Positions 1-7,452 of a stretch of DNA of 14,476 bases are shown here, piece by piece. The translations under genes were made by a program, and so were the position numbers. How positions within the stretch are numbered: position 1 is the first letter of the stretch; each line of letters starts with the position of its first letter. A model generated the notes under the pieces. It had not been told where the DNA came from. It was given only the letters and a program-made list of their open reading frames with translations, and did no database searches. Source of the DNA: JAKFFN01 sp036675025. GTDB taxonomy: Bacteria; Sumerlaeota; Sumerlaeia; Sumerlaeales; Sumerlaeaceae. The stretch covers positions 1-14,476 of the forward strand of contig JAKFFN010000244.1 in the NCBI GenBank assembly GCA_036675025.1. Direction: 5' to 3'.

Positions 1-10
1 GGGAGTTCCT

Positions 11-1189
11 ATGTCTTTTTCTAAGAGGTGTGTCTGGGCAATATCGGTCGGTGTAATTTCGTTGGTCGCCGGGGCAGCGCCGGGTGACCTGTTACATTCG
101 TTCCAGGACCCCACGCCCGCAAGCGACGAAAACTTTGGCGACGCTGTTGCAGCTTATGGGACCGCACTGGCTGTTGGGGCTACTTATGAGAACACGGATG
201 GGTTAAACGTAGGTAGAGCCTACGTGTTTGATAGTGGAACCGGGAATTTAGTATTGCCGGTTGCTCATCCTGCACCAGTGGCCGGAGATTTTTTTGGCAG
301 CGCTGCCGCCTGGGCTGCCGATGGAAGTAGCCTGTATATTAGCGCACCCGGTCGCGACTCCGGCACGCTCACCCAGGTCGGCGCCGTATATAAAATGAAC
401 GCTTCAACCGGTGCCATGGAATCTGTAATCACGCATCCCGAGCCTGCAGATTCTGCGTTTTTTGGAGGCAGCATTAGCGTGTCGGGTTCCAGGATAGTTA
501 TTGGTAGTCCGGCTCGCAACCGCGTCTACCTGTTCTCAACTGACAGAACATTCATCGCTACTATTAACCCCGCCCTCGAGTCTGCCGGTTTCGGATACTC
601 CATTGTCCAGATAGGTAACAAAATCGTTATCGGAGCTCCACAATACGCGCTCAATACCGGGAGAGTTTATATCTACAGTGAGGATGGCGCATTTGAACGC
701 ATCATTGAATCACCTTCAGGTACCGATGGTGGCTTCGGTTTCTCTATAGCCAATCTCAATGGCGATATCCTGGTTTCTTCCTGGTATGCAAAAGTCGGGA
801 ACGAGAATGCGGGGATAGTTTACGTCTACTCGTTAGACGGTACACAGCGTCTCGAGATTCCGAACCCGACCCCAAAAAGCGGAGACCAGTTTGGCCGATC
901 AGTCGCAGTGGTAGGCAATCACATTGCCGTTGGGGCGGGATTAGATGATACAGCGGCCACCGATGCCGGCGCTGTCTACATTTTTGACTCCACATCAGGA
1001 GCCCTGAAGCGGACAATTACGAATCCGCAGACAGATAGCTGGAATTATGGTTATGCTCTTGCTCCCGCCGGCGTAAATCTTTTGGTTGGGGCACCTGGCA
1101 ATAACACTGGCACGATATGGGGTGGAAGAGCGTACTTATACCACGACCCTGCCTTGCCGGTGTCGTTGAGTACCTTTACCCTCGATTAG
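11..1189 (+). CDS. Secreted seven-bladed FG-GAP-like beta-propeller protein
   Basis: This is a 392-residue protein with an N-terminal signal peptide (hydrophobic core about residues 8-22, likely cleaved near GAA-PG). The mature part holds seven repeats. Each begins with an aromatic-Gly motif (residues 41 NFGDAV, 94 FFGSAA, 150 FFGGSI, 194 FGYSI, 242 FGFSI, 294 FGRSV, 346 YGYAL). Each then runs through a strand of the type IVIGAP and ends in a G-x-VYxF/Y strand. Seven units of 44-56 residues fit one complete seven-bladed propeller of the FG-GAP/integrin-alpha type. Such domains bind proteins or glycans and are rarely enzymes; no catalytic motif is visible. The ATG is supported by GGGAG at bases 1-5. 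The last ten residues, PVSLSTFTLD, recur in similar form at the end of the secreted protein at 5287-6543. The ligand is unknown. Confidence 0.85.
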   Translation: MSFSKRCVWAISVGVISLVAGAAPGDLLHSFQDPTPASDENFGDAVAAYGTALAVGATYENTDGLNVGRAYVFDSGTGNLVLPVAHPAPVAGDFFGSAAAWAADGSSLYISAPGRDSGTLTQVGAVYKMNASTGAMESVITHPEPADSAFFGGSISVSGSRIVIGSPARNRVYLFSTDRTFIATINPALESAGFGYSIVQIGNKIVIGAPQYALNTGRVYIYSEDGAFERIIESPSGTDGGFGFSIANLNGDILVSSWYAKVGNENAGIVYVYSLDGTQRLEIPNPTPKSGDQFGRSVAVVGNHIAVGAGLDDTAATDAGAVYIFDSTSGALKRTITNPQTDSWNYGYALAPAGVNLLVGAPGNNTGTIWGGRAYLYHDPALPVSLSTFTLD

Positions 1190-1473
1190 TTCTGGTATGG
1201 ATAAAGAGGATTTAAGAACCCATAAGGGTCGCTAAGGGGCGATGCGGGAATTCCCAAGGCCAATTCAGTCGTGGCATAACCGTCGTTATGAAAACGATAA
1301 TAACAACCCCCCAGGCAGTAGTCCTTCCAGCCGCGCAATCTCCAGATCATCGGCTCCGACTGATAGTTATGTACTTAATATATCGACCTTCAGCGTTGCA
1401 GGCACACAGCTTACCTAATTACCAATTAATTTTTTTTTGGGCCTGTGGAAAACTTTTGCCGTGCTTCCCGCCC
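1190..1473. other. Intergenic region between convergent genes
   Basis: These 284 bases lie between the 3' ends of the propeller gene (+) and the SDR gene (-), and I see no convincing coding frame. The stretch holds a perfect 10-bp palindrome, GGGAATTCCC, near 1247-1256. It also holds a small hairpin, TCGTT/AACGA (1283-1297). A weak A/T-only hairpin, TAATT-acc-AATTA (1416-1428), is followed by nine T residues (1430-1438). The last could be a feeble rho-independent terminator on the plus strand, but it is 227 bases past the stop codon and its stem has no G-C pair. The only long frames here continue the antisense shadow of the SDR gene. Confidence 0.5.
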
Positions 1474-2379
1474 TCACGGCAGCGACGCCAGAATCTGTTT
1501 TTCCCCGAGCCGTGTCTTTGGTGCGAGATCCTCTGGCACCTCCAGCGTTGCAGGCAGCGGTTCGCTGAGGCCTTCGGCCAGCATCTTCACCTGGGCCCTG
1601 GACGCCAGGGGTACTTTCATGGTGCTTTCCCAGACAAGCGCCAGGGCTTTGTGGGTCCAGATTGGCAGGCGGGTCATGATGAGCGGGCGCTTGCCGATCG
1701 TGCGACTGACGCGGTCGACAGCTTCGCTCAGCGGCATGGCCTCTGGTCCCATAACGGCCACTGTTTCGCGGGAAAGGCGGCCATCCACGGCTGCGGCAAT
1801 GAGAATCTGAACGATGTCGTCAATAAACACCGGGCGAATCAGCTTCTCCTGGAAGCCGACGTAGGCAAACACCGGCATGTAGCGCATAGCCCACGAGAGA
1901 TGGCTCACCATGTGATCGCCTTTGCCGTAAGTGATGCCCTCCTTGATTACCGTGTAATCAAGGCCGCTGTTGCGGACAATCTCCTCTGCGGCAAACTTGG
2001 ATTCGTGATAACCCGACCCGCAGTTGGGGCGGGCGCGAAGAAAGCTGATGAGAACAACCTTCTTCACGCCCGCACGCCGGGCGGCGTCCACCACATGTTG
2101 GGTGCCCTGTACATGCACCCGATGATAAGTCTGGTCGCCGCGTTCGCGGTTGATACCGGCGCAGTGGACAACGGTATCGCAACCGGCAAAGGCAGCGGCG
2201 AGTTCGTCGGCGGAATCGAGCCCGGTGGCGACAAAAGTGGAATTGGGCAGGCTGCGGATTTCGAGGTCGCGGTTATCGAGACCGCGGGCGGTAAGGACTA
2301 CGGGAACGCCGCGTGCAACAAGGGCGCGTGCAAGGTGACCGCCGATGAAACCGGTGCCTCCGGTAATGGCAACTTTCAT
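1474..2379 (-). CDS. NAD(P)-binding atypical SDR (NDUFA9/epimerase-like)
   Basis: This 301-residue cytoplasmic protein opens with a classic Rossmann nucleotide-binding loop, GGTGFIGGHLA (residues 7-17). It continues through a DTVVHCAG strand (68-75) and carries the SDR active-site pair YxxxK as YHESK (Y124, K128). The order and length match atypical short-chain dehydrogenases of the NADH-ubiquinone oxidoreductase 39-kDa/NDUFA9-like or NAD-dependent epimerase group. These bind NAD(P)H and act on nucleotide sugars, quinone-related compounds or other small molecules; the substrate cannot be read from sequence. The ATG start overlaps the stop of the upstream ArsR gene by four bases (ATGA), so the two are translationally coupled. 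ArsR may therefore control this enzyme. The C-terminal third (about 190-301) is the substrate-specific part and shows no motif I recognise. Confidence 0.85.
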   Translation of the reverse strand: MKVAITGGTGFIGGHLARALVARGVPVVLTARGLDNRDLEIRSLPNSTFVATGLDSADELAAAFAGCDTVVHCAGINRERGDQTYHRVHVQGTQHVVDAARRAGVKKVVLISFLRARPNCGSGYHESKFAAEEIVRNSGLDYTVIKEGITYGKGDHMVSHLSWAMRYMPVFAYVGFQEKLIRPVFIDDIVQILIAAAVDGRLSRETVAVMGPEAMPLSEAVDRVSRTIGKRPLIMTRLPIWTHKALALVWESTMKVPLASRAQVKMLAEGLSEPLPATLEVPEDLAPKTRLGEKQILASLP

Positions 2380-2690
2380 TTTTTGCCCTTTCGTTTGGCA
2401 ACGTTTTTCCGTACACTGATCTGTGCGGGGCAGACGCTTCCGATGAACTCGGAAAGGCAGTTGGCCAGGGTTTCCGTTTCCACCTTATACACGATGCGGT
2501 TGCCGTCGCGGCGTTCGGTAACGAGATCGGCCGCCTTGAGGATCGCAAGGTGGCGGGAGACAGCGGGGCCGGAGATGTCGAACAGTTCGACAATCTCGCC
2601 AGCGGCCATTTCGCCGGTTTTCAGTTCCTGGAGAATCTGTCGCCGGGTCGGGTCGGCGAGAGCTTTAAAGACTCGAGCAGTAGTTGCCAT
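2376..2690 (-). CDS. ArsR-family winged-helix transcriptional repressor
   Basis: At 104 residues this has the usual length of an ArsR/SmtB-family dimeric repressor. The first helix carries the family signature FKALADPTRRQIL (residues 8-20). The recognition-helix region reads ISGPAVSRHLAILKAADLV (39-57), and the beta-wing follows as ERRDGNRIVYKV (59-70). The alpha-3 metal-binding motif of arsenic/cadmium sensors (ELCVCDL type) is absent and reads GEIVELFDIS. The only cysteines are C78 and C87 in the C-terminal helix. This points to the non-metal, SdpR-like subgroup, although a C-terminal thiol or redox sensor using C78 and C87 is possible. It is the first gene of a two-gene unit with the SDR gene (4-base overlap), and autoregulation through the A/T-rich upstream repeats is likely. 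No clear Shine-Dalgarno precedes the ATG. Confidence 0.92.
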   Translation of the reverse strand: MATTARVFKALADPTRRQILQELKTGEMAAGEIVELFDISGPAVSRHLAILKAADLVTERRDGNRIVYKVETETLANCLSEFIGSVCPAQISVRKNVAKRKGKK

Positions 2691-2695
2691 GATTC

Positions 2696-2717
2696 TAACT
2701 ATATAACTATTTTGTTA
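2696..2717 (-). promoter_or_regulatory. Candidate ArsR promoter/operator with TAACTAT repeats
   Basis: Just upstream of the arsR start lies a very A/T-rich stretch. It holds two copies of TAACTAT (2696-2702 and 2704-2710) with an 8-base period, overlapping an inverted TAAC-6-GTTA (2704-2717). On the minus strand the repeats read ATAGTTA and include a TATAGT that resembles a -10 box only about 13 bases before the ATG. No convincing -35 or ribosome-binding site accompanies it, so a leaderless or near-leaderless transcript is possible. Overlap of repeats with the promoter is what autoregulated ArsR genes usually show. The assignment is inferred. Confidence 0.35.
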
Positions 2718-2747
2718 AATACTTCAGGGCTGGAGGAAAAATAGTGA

Positions 2748-2791
2748 GAAGGTGAGAAATGCGCCTGAAGCGCGCGTGTGAAGGTGAGAAA
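2748..2791. repeat. 12-bp direct repeat GAAGGTGAGAAA
   Basis: Two exact copies of GAAGGTGAGAAA (2748-2759 and 2780-2791) lie 32 bases apart in the 149-base gap between the antiporter stop and the arsR start, with a third degenerate purine-rich stretch just after. The gap contains no gene. The repeats may be a regulatory site or simply low-complexity purine-rich sequence. Confidence 0.5.
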
Positions 2792-2839
2792 GTAAGAGCT
2801 AAGAAGGTGGCGGCGATTGATCTAAACCAGGAGGCACTT

Positions 2840-4234
2840 CTACTGCGTATTCTTATTCTTATGCCGCTCTCCGTAGCGGTTCATCAGCGGAGTGACGGTA
2901 GTGCCGTGGATAACGACTGATACGGCCACTGCAAAAAGAGCGAGATCTGCCAGTTGTCGCCCTTCGGCTATCGGAAAGTCATGACTGAGTACATAGGCCA
3001 GGTAATAGAGCGAACCTATTCCTCTTACTCCAAACCAGCCTATAAGCTTAAGCCTGTCACGAGAAACCCCCGCCTTCACCAGCGAAACCGCCGCGGCAAT
3101 CGGGCGGACAATACACATTAACAGAATGACAAACAGCACCGCCTGCCATGTCAGCATTGATAAATCGAGCAGGCAGCCGACAAACACCACGAGCGCGACT
3201 TCCGCCATGCGCTCGAGGCTTTCGTTAAACTGCAGAACCGCCCGGGCCATATACGCCGGGGCTTTCTTGGGGTCAGTGGCAGCCGCCGCATCTGCTTCCA
3301 CAAGGTCATCAATCGGACTCATAACAGTGCTATTGGAATTCGCCCCGGTGTCAGGCGGCGCAGGCCTTGCGGTTTCTTCGCGGACGTTGTTCTCTTTGGC
3401 TGTCGATTCCTGCTCAACATGGCGGAGGGCGATGCCGGCGGCGAACACTGCAAGGAACCCGTAGCTGTGGATGGCAAGTGCGGCACCGTAAGAAAGTGCA
3501 ATCAGGCCAAGAGTGAGAAAATCATCCAGGCCAACCGCCTCATTGTGTTCACGCCGAAGGTAAAGTATCAGGCGGCCCACGGCCGTGCCTGATATGGCTC
3601 CGACAAGTAGACCGGCAACCGTAGCCCAGACCAAATCTATGGAAAACCATCTCCAACCGGCTGCACCCAGCTCGTGAAATCCCAGCAGACCCAGCCCGAG
3701 CATAACAAAGGGGAAAGCGGTGCCATCATTAAGACCGGCTTCTGCTGTCAGGCTGAACCGAAGCCGGTCGCGATCATACGGATGCTGCGTCTGTACATCT
3801 GAAGCAAGAACGGGATCAGTAGGTGCCATGACCGCTCCCAGAAGGATGGCGCCGCCCAGGCTGAGGTCCAGCAGAGTAACGCCCACTACAGCGATCAGTG
3901 CAACAGTGATGATCATCCCAAGCGTTGCCAGCCGCAGGGCAGGTATCCAGACCCGGCTGCGAACCGGCGCCCGCAATTTGAGGCCTGCGGTAAAAAGGGA
4001 AATAATGACTGCTACTTCCGTCAGCAGTTCCAGTATCCCAGCGTCGCGCTGGAAATCCAGATCAAGGATCGCAATCCCGTTAGGACCAATGGCGAACCCT
4101 ATCCCGAGATAAAGTATGGCGGCCGAAATAGGGAGCCGCTTAAGAGCCGAACCGGCAACGGCCATGAGGACAAAAACAAAACCAACAATAAGGTACCACA
4201 CGGTGGGTTGATCCAAGTAATGATCTCCGGCCAT
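2840..4234 (-). CDS. CPA-family cation:proton antiporter (Na+/H+ exchanger type)
   Basis: This 464-residue inner-membrane protein has about twelve hydrophobic segments and exchanges monovalent cations (Na+ or K+) for protons. Family marks visible are GIGFAIGPNG (residues 44-53), the unwound-helix motif APTDPVLASD (137-146), the ion-binding ND pair in EAGLNDGTAF (N169, D170), and the terminal-half signature GWFGVRGIGSLYYL (399-412). The Asn-Asp pair marks electroneutral CPA1 (NhaP-like) exchangers rather than the DD of electrogenic CPA2. A hydrophilic, Pro/Ala/acid-rich insert (about 271-328) is probably a cytoplasmic loop between helices and is longer than I would expect. There is no C-terminal RCK/TrkA domain; the protein ends soon after the last helix in a basic tail. 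The ATG at 4234 has GGTGA close upstream. It is divergent from the beta-helix gene, with only 36 bases between starts. Confidence 0.9.
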   Translation of the reverse strand: MAGDHYLDQPTVWYLIVGFVFVLMAVAGSALKRLPISAAILYLGIGFAIGPNGIAILDLDFQRDAGILELLTEVAVIISLFTAGLKLRAPVRSRVWIPALRLATLGMIITVALIAVVGVTLLDLSLGGAILLGAVMAPTDPVLASDVQTQHPYDRDRLRFSLTAEAGLNDGTAFPFVMLGLGLLGFHELGAAGWRWFSIDLVWATVAGLLVGAISGTAVGRLILYLRREHNEAVGLDDFLTLGLIALSYGAALAIHSYGFLAVFAAGIALRHVEQESTAKENNVREETARPAPPDTGANSNSTVMSPIDDLVEADAAAATDPKKAPAYMARAVLQFNESLERMAEVALVVFVGCLLDLSMLTWQAVLFVILLMCIVRPIAAAVSLVKAGVSRDRLKLIGWFGVRGIGSLYYLAYVLSHDFPIAEGRQLADLALFAVAVSVVIHGTTVTPLMNRYGERHKNKNTQ

Positions 4235-4270
4235 ATTTTCACCAGCTACATTCCAAAGAAAGCGAAATCC

Positions 4271-5215
4271 ATGCGCGGATTCATGCGATGCAGCTTACTC
4301 GGATTTGCCGTTGTGGGCCTGGTCTGTCGAACAACCATGGCAGTCCAGATTGACAGCGGTGACACAGTAACCACCACCGGCCCAATTGTTATTGATGGGA
4401 AGCATGATCTTGTAATTACCAGGTGTCATGTTACGGGCGCGACGGATAACTGCCTACTGCTGCGTAACTGCAACAATGTTCTCATCGAAGACAGTGAATT
4501 TTCCGACGCCGCGGGCGAGGGAATTCACCTGATCAACTGCACAAGTGTCACGGTAAGCCGCTGCCGTTTCCGCGACGTGCGGACCGGAGTTTACGCGATC
4601 GGTTCATCGGGTATCAAGGTATCAGGCAACCAGTTCCGCAATGTACAGGGACCGATGCCGCGTGGGCAGTTTATCCAGTTTAATAATGTGACAGGCCACG
4701 GCAATTCGATCTCCGGAAACATTGGTGTAAACGAGCCGGGACATAGCAACCCGGAAGACGCGATAAACATTTATCAGTCGCACGGCACGCCGGAAGATCC
4801 AATTCGCATCGAAGACAACAGGATCCGAGGCGGTGGACCAAGCGCTTCAGGAGGCGGTATTTTGGTGGGTGACAGTGGCGGTAGCTTTATCAGCGTGAAA
4901 GGGAATCAACTGGTAGATCCGGGGCAATACGGCATCGCTGTGGCAGGCGGAAGCAATGTTGAATTGATCAACAACCAGGTGTATGGTCGGCGGCAGTCGT
5001 TTAGCAACGTCGGGCTGTACGTGTGGAACCAGTGTGATGATGCATGCAGCAGCGTTACCGTGCGAAACAACACCGTCTGGTGGCTGAATCGGGACGGAAA
5101 GCCGAACGCAGCCTGGAATGCGGGCAACTGCGGAAGCGTAACGGGTTGGGAGGAAAACAACTGGGGAACAATTGAGTTGAAGGTGCCGCAGAGGTTTCCA
5201 GAGACGCCGCTTTAA
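4271..5215 (+). CDS. Secreted right-handed parallel beta-helix protein
   Basis: From the chosen ATG the product is 314 residues. A signal peptide (MRGFMRCSLLGFAVVGLVC, cleaved about residue 24 after MA) precedes many short turns of the type xIxxNxFxxxxxxGIxLxNCxxVxVSxCxF. Examples are NCNNVLIEDSEFSDAAGEGI, NCTSVTVSRCRFRDV, GIKVSGNQFRNV and NNQVYG. Regular N/C ladders and G-I/V strands every 20-25 residues are typical of pectate-lyase-like or polysaccharide-lyase beta-helices. No catalytic Asp/Arg/Lys cluster can be assigned from sequence, so the activity is unknown. A TTG at 4208 and an ATG at 4220 lie upstream in frame but would add a non-signal extension and overlap the divergent antiporter gene, so ATG 4271 is preferred. 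A second ATG at 4283 is also possible. The region before the start has only weak purine-rich sequence (AAAGAAAGCG). Confidence 0.85.
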   Translation: MRGFMRCSLLGFAVVGLVCRTTMAVQIDSGDTVTTTGPIVIDGKHDLVITRCHVTGATDNCLLLRNCNNVLIEDSEFSDAAGEGIHLINCTSVTVSRCRFRDVRTGVYAIGSSGIKVSGNQFRNVQGPMPRGQFIQFNNVTGHGNSISGNIGVNEPGHSNPEDAINIYQSHGTPEDPIRIEDNRIRGGGPSASGGGILVGDSGGSFISVKGNQLVDPGQYGIAVAGGSNVELINNQVYGRRQSFSNVGLYVWNQCDDACSSVTVRNNTVWWLNRDGKPNAAWNAGNCGSVTGWEENNWGTIELKVPQRFPETPL

Positions 5216-5275
5216 TATCGTTGACAGACACACGGCAGGGATTGAGGCTGCGCGCTCTGTGGTAACGAATTCGTA

Positions 5276-5289
5276 GGGGACTTTCATTG
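5276..5289 (+). promoter_or_regulatory. Ribosome-binding site deciding a TTG start
   Basis: GGGGA at 5276-5280 stands six bases before TTG at 5287. This TTG opens directly into a signal peptide (MLKHLCVIALFAGIAA), and no ATG or GTG in a suitable position does. The same arrangement, GGGGA then five bases then TTG, starts the Nudix regulator at 7559. Confidence 0.7.
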
Positions 5290-6543
5290 CTAAAACATCT
5301 ATGTGTTATCGCCTTGTTTGCGGGTATTGCCGCTAATGTCGATGGGCAGATTTCATCGCCGGGCACCAAAGTTATAGCCAATAGAGGAAATTCAAACCCG
5401 GCTTTGAACGGCTTCTGCTATTTTTACGGCACAGCGGCAGATATCGTAAACGGCGGTACGCAGCCGCCCGCTATAACAGGCCTTGATGTAGAAACGTTTG
5501 ACGTAGATTTCAACGCGGCGTCATCACTTGGTTTCCCTACGGTGATCCTTACCGAGAACCACAGCAACAGGTTGATCGTCTGCCGTGCAGATAACGGTGC
5601 ACAGCAGCACGTGATCTTAAATGCAAACTCCGGCTTTACCGAACCAGATCCCGTCGGGCTTGCAGTAAGCGAAGACGGCGTATTGTTTGTAACCAACAAA
5701 AGTCGCACCGTGAGCTACCTGGCTTCTGACAGTGCGTCTGCAACCCGGATGCCGTTGATTACTGGCGTGCCGATGAGTAATATTGGTGGAGACGCCAGCG
5801 GTATCCACTGCACCGGTAATGTTGCGGCCGGCACATGCCGGCTATTCCTGGCGGTCGATGATGTCGTGCAGGTATATGCTATCAGTGGAAGCTTACCCGG
5901 CACGTTGGATAAAGATCTCATAACAACCTTCCAGATGGTGGATGGCATAGCTGAGATTGATAAGATTCCGGCACTCAGCGGCACCCGCGATACGATTCAC
6001 ATAATTGAGAACAGGTCGGGCGTACGCGATGCCATGGTTATAGGTAATGGAGCTGATGGAACGCCAGGCACCGCGGACGATGTGTATAATGATGCGCAGG
6101 CCCTGGCTGATAACCAGGTGGGACAAGTGCTTTACCCGACAGGGCTGGGCGTGCTTGACGCGCCGAATGTAAACGTGGGAATGCCTGGAGCAGGGCCGGG
6201 CGTTTTCGCCCTGTTTGAGGGAGAGGGACAGCTGGACGGGATCACCATTGGCACGCTGGGAACTGCGGATACCGCCGGTACTACGGTGCCGGTTGTGAAC
6301 GGTGAAACAAACGACGCAGGCATTGCGGTGGATGAAGATGCAGATAATGATGGCGCCTGGGATGGCGGCATCACCACCGGAGGGCTGAACGGCGGTAAAA
6401 ACACGGGGTCCGTCTCAGTGGCAAGGTTCCAGGGCGAGATTAACGTGTGGTTTATCAGCGCCGGTCCCAATGGCGGCTTTGGTCGGCTGGTGCTGCCGCA
6501 GTCGACTGTTCCTGTCGGATTGTCTGAGTTTGTGCTGGATTAG
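5287..6543 (+). CDS. Secreted propeller-like protein with C-terminal PVxLSxFxLD peptide
   Basis: The 418-residue product starts at TTG with a good GGGGA site and a signal peptide (core LCVIALFAGIAA, cleavage about residue 19-21). The mature part has beta-rich, NHL/SMP-30-like segments: DPVGLAVSEDGVLFVTN (121-137), YPTGLGVLDAPN (283-294) and NDAGIAVDEDADNDGAWDGG (342-361). These suggest a six- or seven-bladed propeller. GADGTPGTADDV (255-266) and the D-x-D-x-D-G-x-x-D run at 351-359 look like calcium-binding loops. Four cysteines (C44, C99, C175, C184) may form disulphides outside the cell. The final ten residues, PVGLSEFVLD, match the end of the propeller at 11-1189, although the bodies of the two proteins do not look alike. 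The gene lies 71 bases after the beta-helix gene and may share its transcript. The function is unknown; a binding or scaffold role is more likely than catalysis. Confidence 0.75.
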   Translation: MLKHLCVIALFAGIAANVDGQISSPGTKVIANRGNSNPALNGFCYFYGTAADIVNGGTQPPAITGLDVETFDVDFNAASSLGFPTVILTENHSNRLIVCRADNGAQQHVILNANSGFTEPDPVGLAVSEDGVLFVTNKSRTVSYLASDSASATRMPLITGVPMSNIGGDASGIHCTGNVAAGTCRLFLAVDDVVQVYAISGSLPGTLDKDLITTFQMVDGIAEIDKIPALSGTRDTIHIIENRSGVRDAMVIGNGADGTPGTADDVYNDAQALADNQVGQVLYPTGLGVLDAPNVNVGMPGAGPGVFALFEGEGQLDGITIGTLGTADTAGTTVPVVNGETNDAGIAVDEDADNDGAWDGGITTGGLNGGKNTGSVSVARFQGEINVWFISAGPNGGFGRLVLPQSTVPVGLSEFVLD

Positions 6544-6589
6544 AATGGAGAACCGCCAGCATTGGAGTTGCGGCGTTACAGAAGACTGG

Positions 6590-7396
6590 TCAATCGACGG
6601 GAATACGGATGCGCTCGATGTCGACGACGCGCCCGGTGTCCGCATCAGCGGTAACAAGGGCGCCGCACAAAATGACGTTATCCGTAGCCACTTCATGCCT
6701 TACGGGCAGGCCCGTCAGGAACCGGTGGAGGACCTCCGGCGACTTTACCCCGATCACGCCGTGATGGCCGCCGGTCATACCGAGATCAGTCATGTACGCG
6801 GTTCCGCCGGGCAAAACCTGTTCGTCGGCGGTCTGTACATGGGTGTGGGTGCCCGTGACGCTGGTAACGCGCCCATCCAGATACCAGCCCATGGCCACCT
6901 TTTCACTGGTGGCCTCGGCGTGGAAATCGACAAAGATTATCGGTGTTTCGTTCTTAACCTGTTCAATAAAGGAGTCAGCTGTGCGAAAAGGGCATTCGGC
7001 AGGCGCCATGAGGACGCGGCCGATCAGGTTCGTTACAGCGATCTTGACGCCGGGAAACTCAGGCACATCAAACACGCCGTAGCCGCGGCCAGGCACTTCA
7101 GCCACTGGCTGGTAGTTGGCGGGGCGCAGGAGGCGGTACTCGTTGTTGATAAAATTAAAAACGTCTTTGTTATCCCAGGTGTGGTTGCCTGCGGTCAGTA
7201 CATCAACTCCCGCTGAGAGTAGCTGGTTTGCGGTTTCGCGGGTAATACCTTTGCCATGAGCGCTGTTTTCTGCGTTAGCTATGACAAAATGGGCGCGACC
7301 GGAGCTTTTAAAGGACGGAACAATAGCCTTAACGGCTTCTCTGCCCGGGCGCCCGACGGCGTCACCAACAAGCAATACGCGTATTTCAGTGGTCAT
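6590..7396 (-). CDS. ymdB: YmdB-family metallophosphoesterase
   Basis: This is a 268-residue cytoplasmic protein of the TIGR00282/YmdB family, whose characterised members hydrolyse 2',3'- and 3',5'-cyclic nucleotides using two metal ions. All expected ligands are present: D12 (VGDAVG), E43 and N44 (NAEN), N71 with H72 (GNHTWD), H159 (DFHAEATSEK), and H184/H186 (GTHTHVQTAD). The length is normal and nothing suggests damage. In Bacillus the homologue affects biofilm and developmental decisions; in other bacteria it is a widespread housekeeping gene, often near rny (RNase Y), which is not seen here. The gene is divergent from the NrtR-like regulator with 162 bases between the starts. It converges on the propeller gene at 5287-6543 with a 46-base gap and no obvious terminator. 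The Shine-Dalgarno is weak (AGAAAGC). Confidence 0.93.
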   Translation of the reverse strand: MTTEIRVLLVGDAVGRPGREAVKAIVPSFKSSGRAHFVIANAENSAHGKGITRETANQLLSAGVDVLTAGNHTWDNKDVFNFINNEYRLLRPANYQPVAEVPGRGYGVFDVPEFPGVKIAVTNLIGRVLMAPAECPFRTADSFIEQVKNETPIIFVDFHAEATSEKVAMGWYLDGRVTSVTGTHTHVQTADEQVLPGGTAYMTDLGMTGGHHGVIGVKSPEVLHRFLTGLPVRHEVATDNVILCGALVTADADTGRVVDIERIRIPVD

Positions 7397-7416
7397 GGTA
7401 GCTTTCTAAACCGGAG

Positions 7417-7444
7417 TTGCATTAACTGGTTGCGTTAATACTGG
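7417..7444. repeat. Imperfect tandem repeat in the ymdB leader
   Basis: Two adjacent copies, TTGCATTAACTGG (7417-7429) and TTGCGTTAATACTGG (7430-7444), lie 21-48 bases upstream of the ymdB start. On the minus strand the copies contain TTAAT-type sequences that could serve as a -10 box, with TTTACC as a weak -35. They may be half-sites for a regulator; this is inferred from position alone. Confidence 0.4.
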
Positions 7445-7452
7445 TAAAAACG

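Noticed and set aside
1247..1256. Palindrome GGGAATTCCC as an operator
   Set aside because: A single 10-bp palindrome between convergent genes is expected by chance and has no promoter context.
1416..1438. A/T hairpin plus nine T residues as a terminator
   Set aside because: The stem is five A-T pairs with a three-base loop, too unstable to call, and it is far from the stop codon.
1288..2706. Long 472-codon plus-strand frame
   Set aside because: It is antisense to the SDR and ArsR genes, which have clear family motifs. Its product is rich in His/Arg/Cys with no domain and no ribosome site, as expected for a shadow frame.
4847..5287. 146-codon minus-strand frame over the beta-helix gene
   Set aside because: The plus strand shows regular beta-helix repeats and a signal peptide; the minus frame shows nothing.
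6470..7216. 248-codon plus-strand frame
   Set aside because: It overlaps the end of the propeller-like gene and lies antisense to ymdB, whose metal ligands are all intact. It has no recognisable motif.
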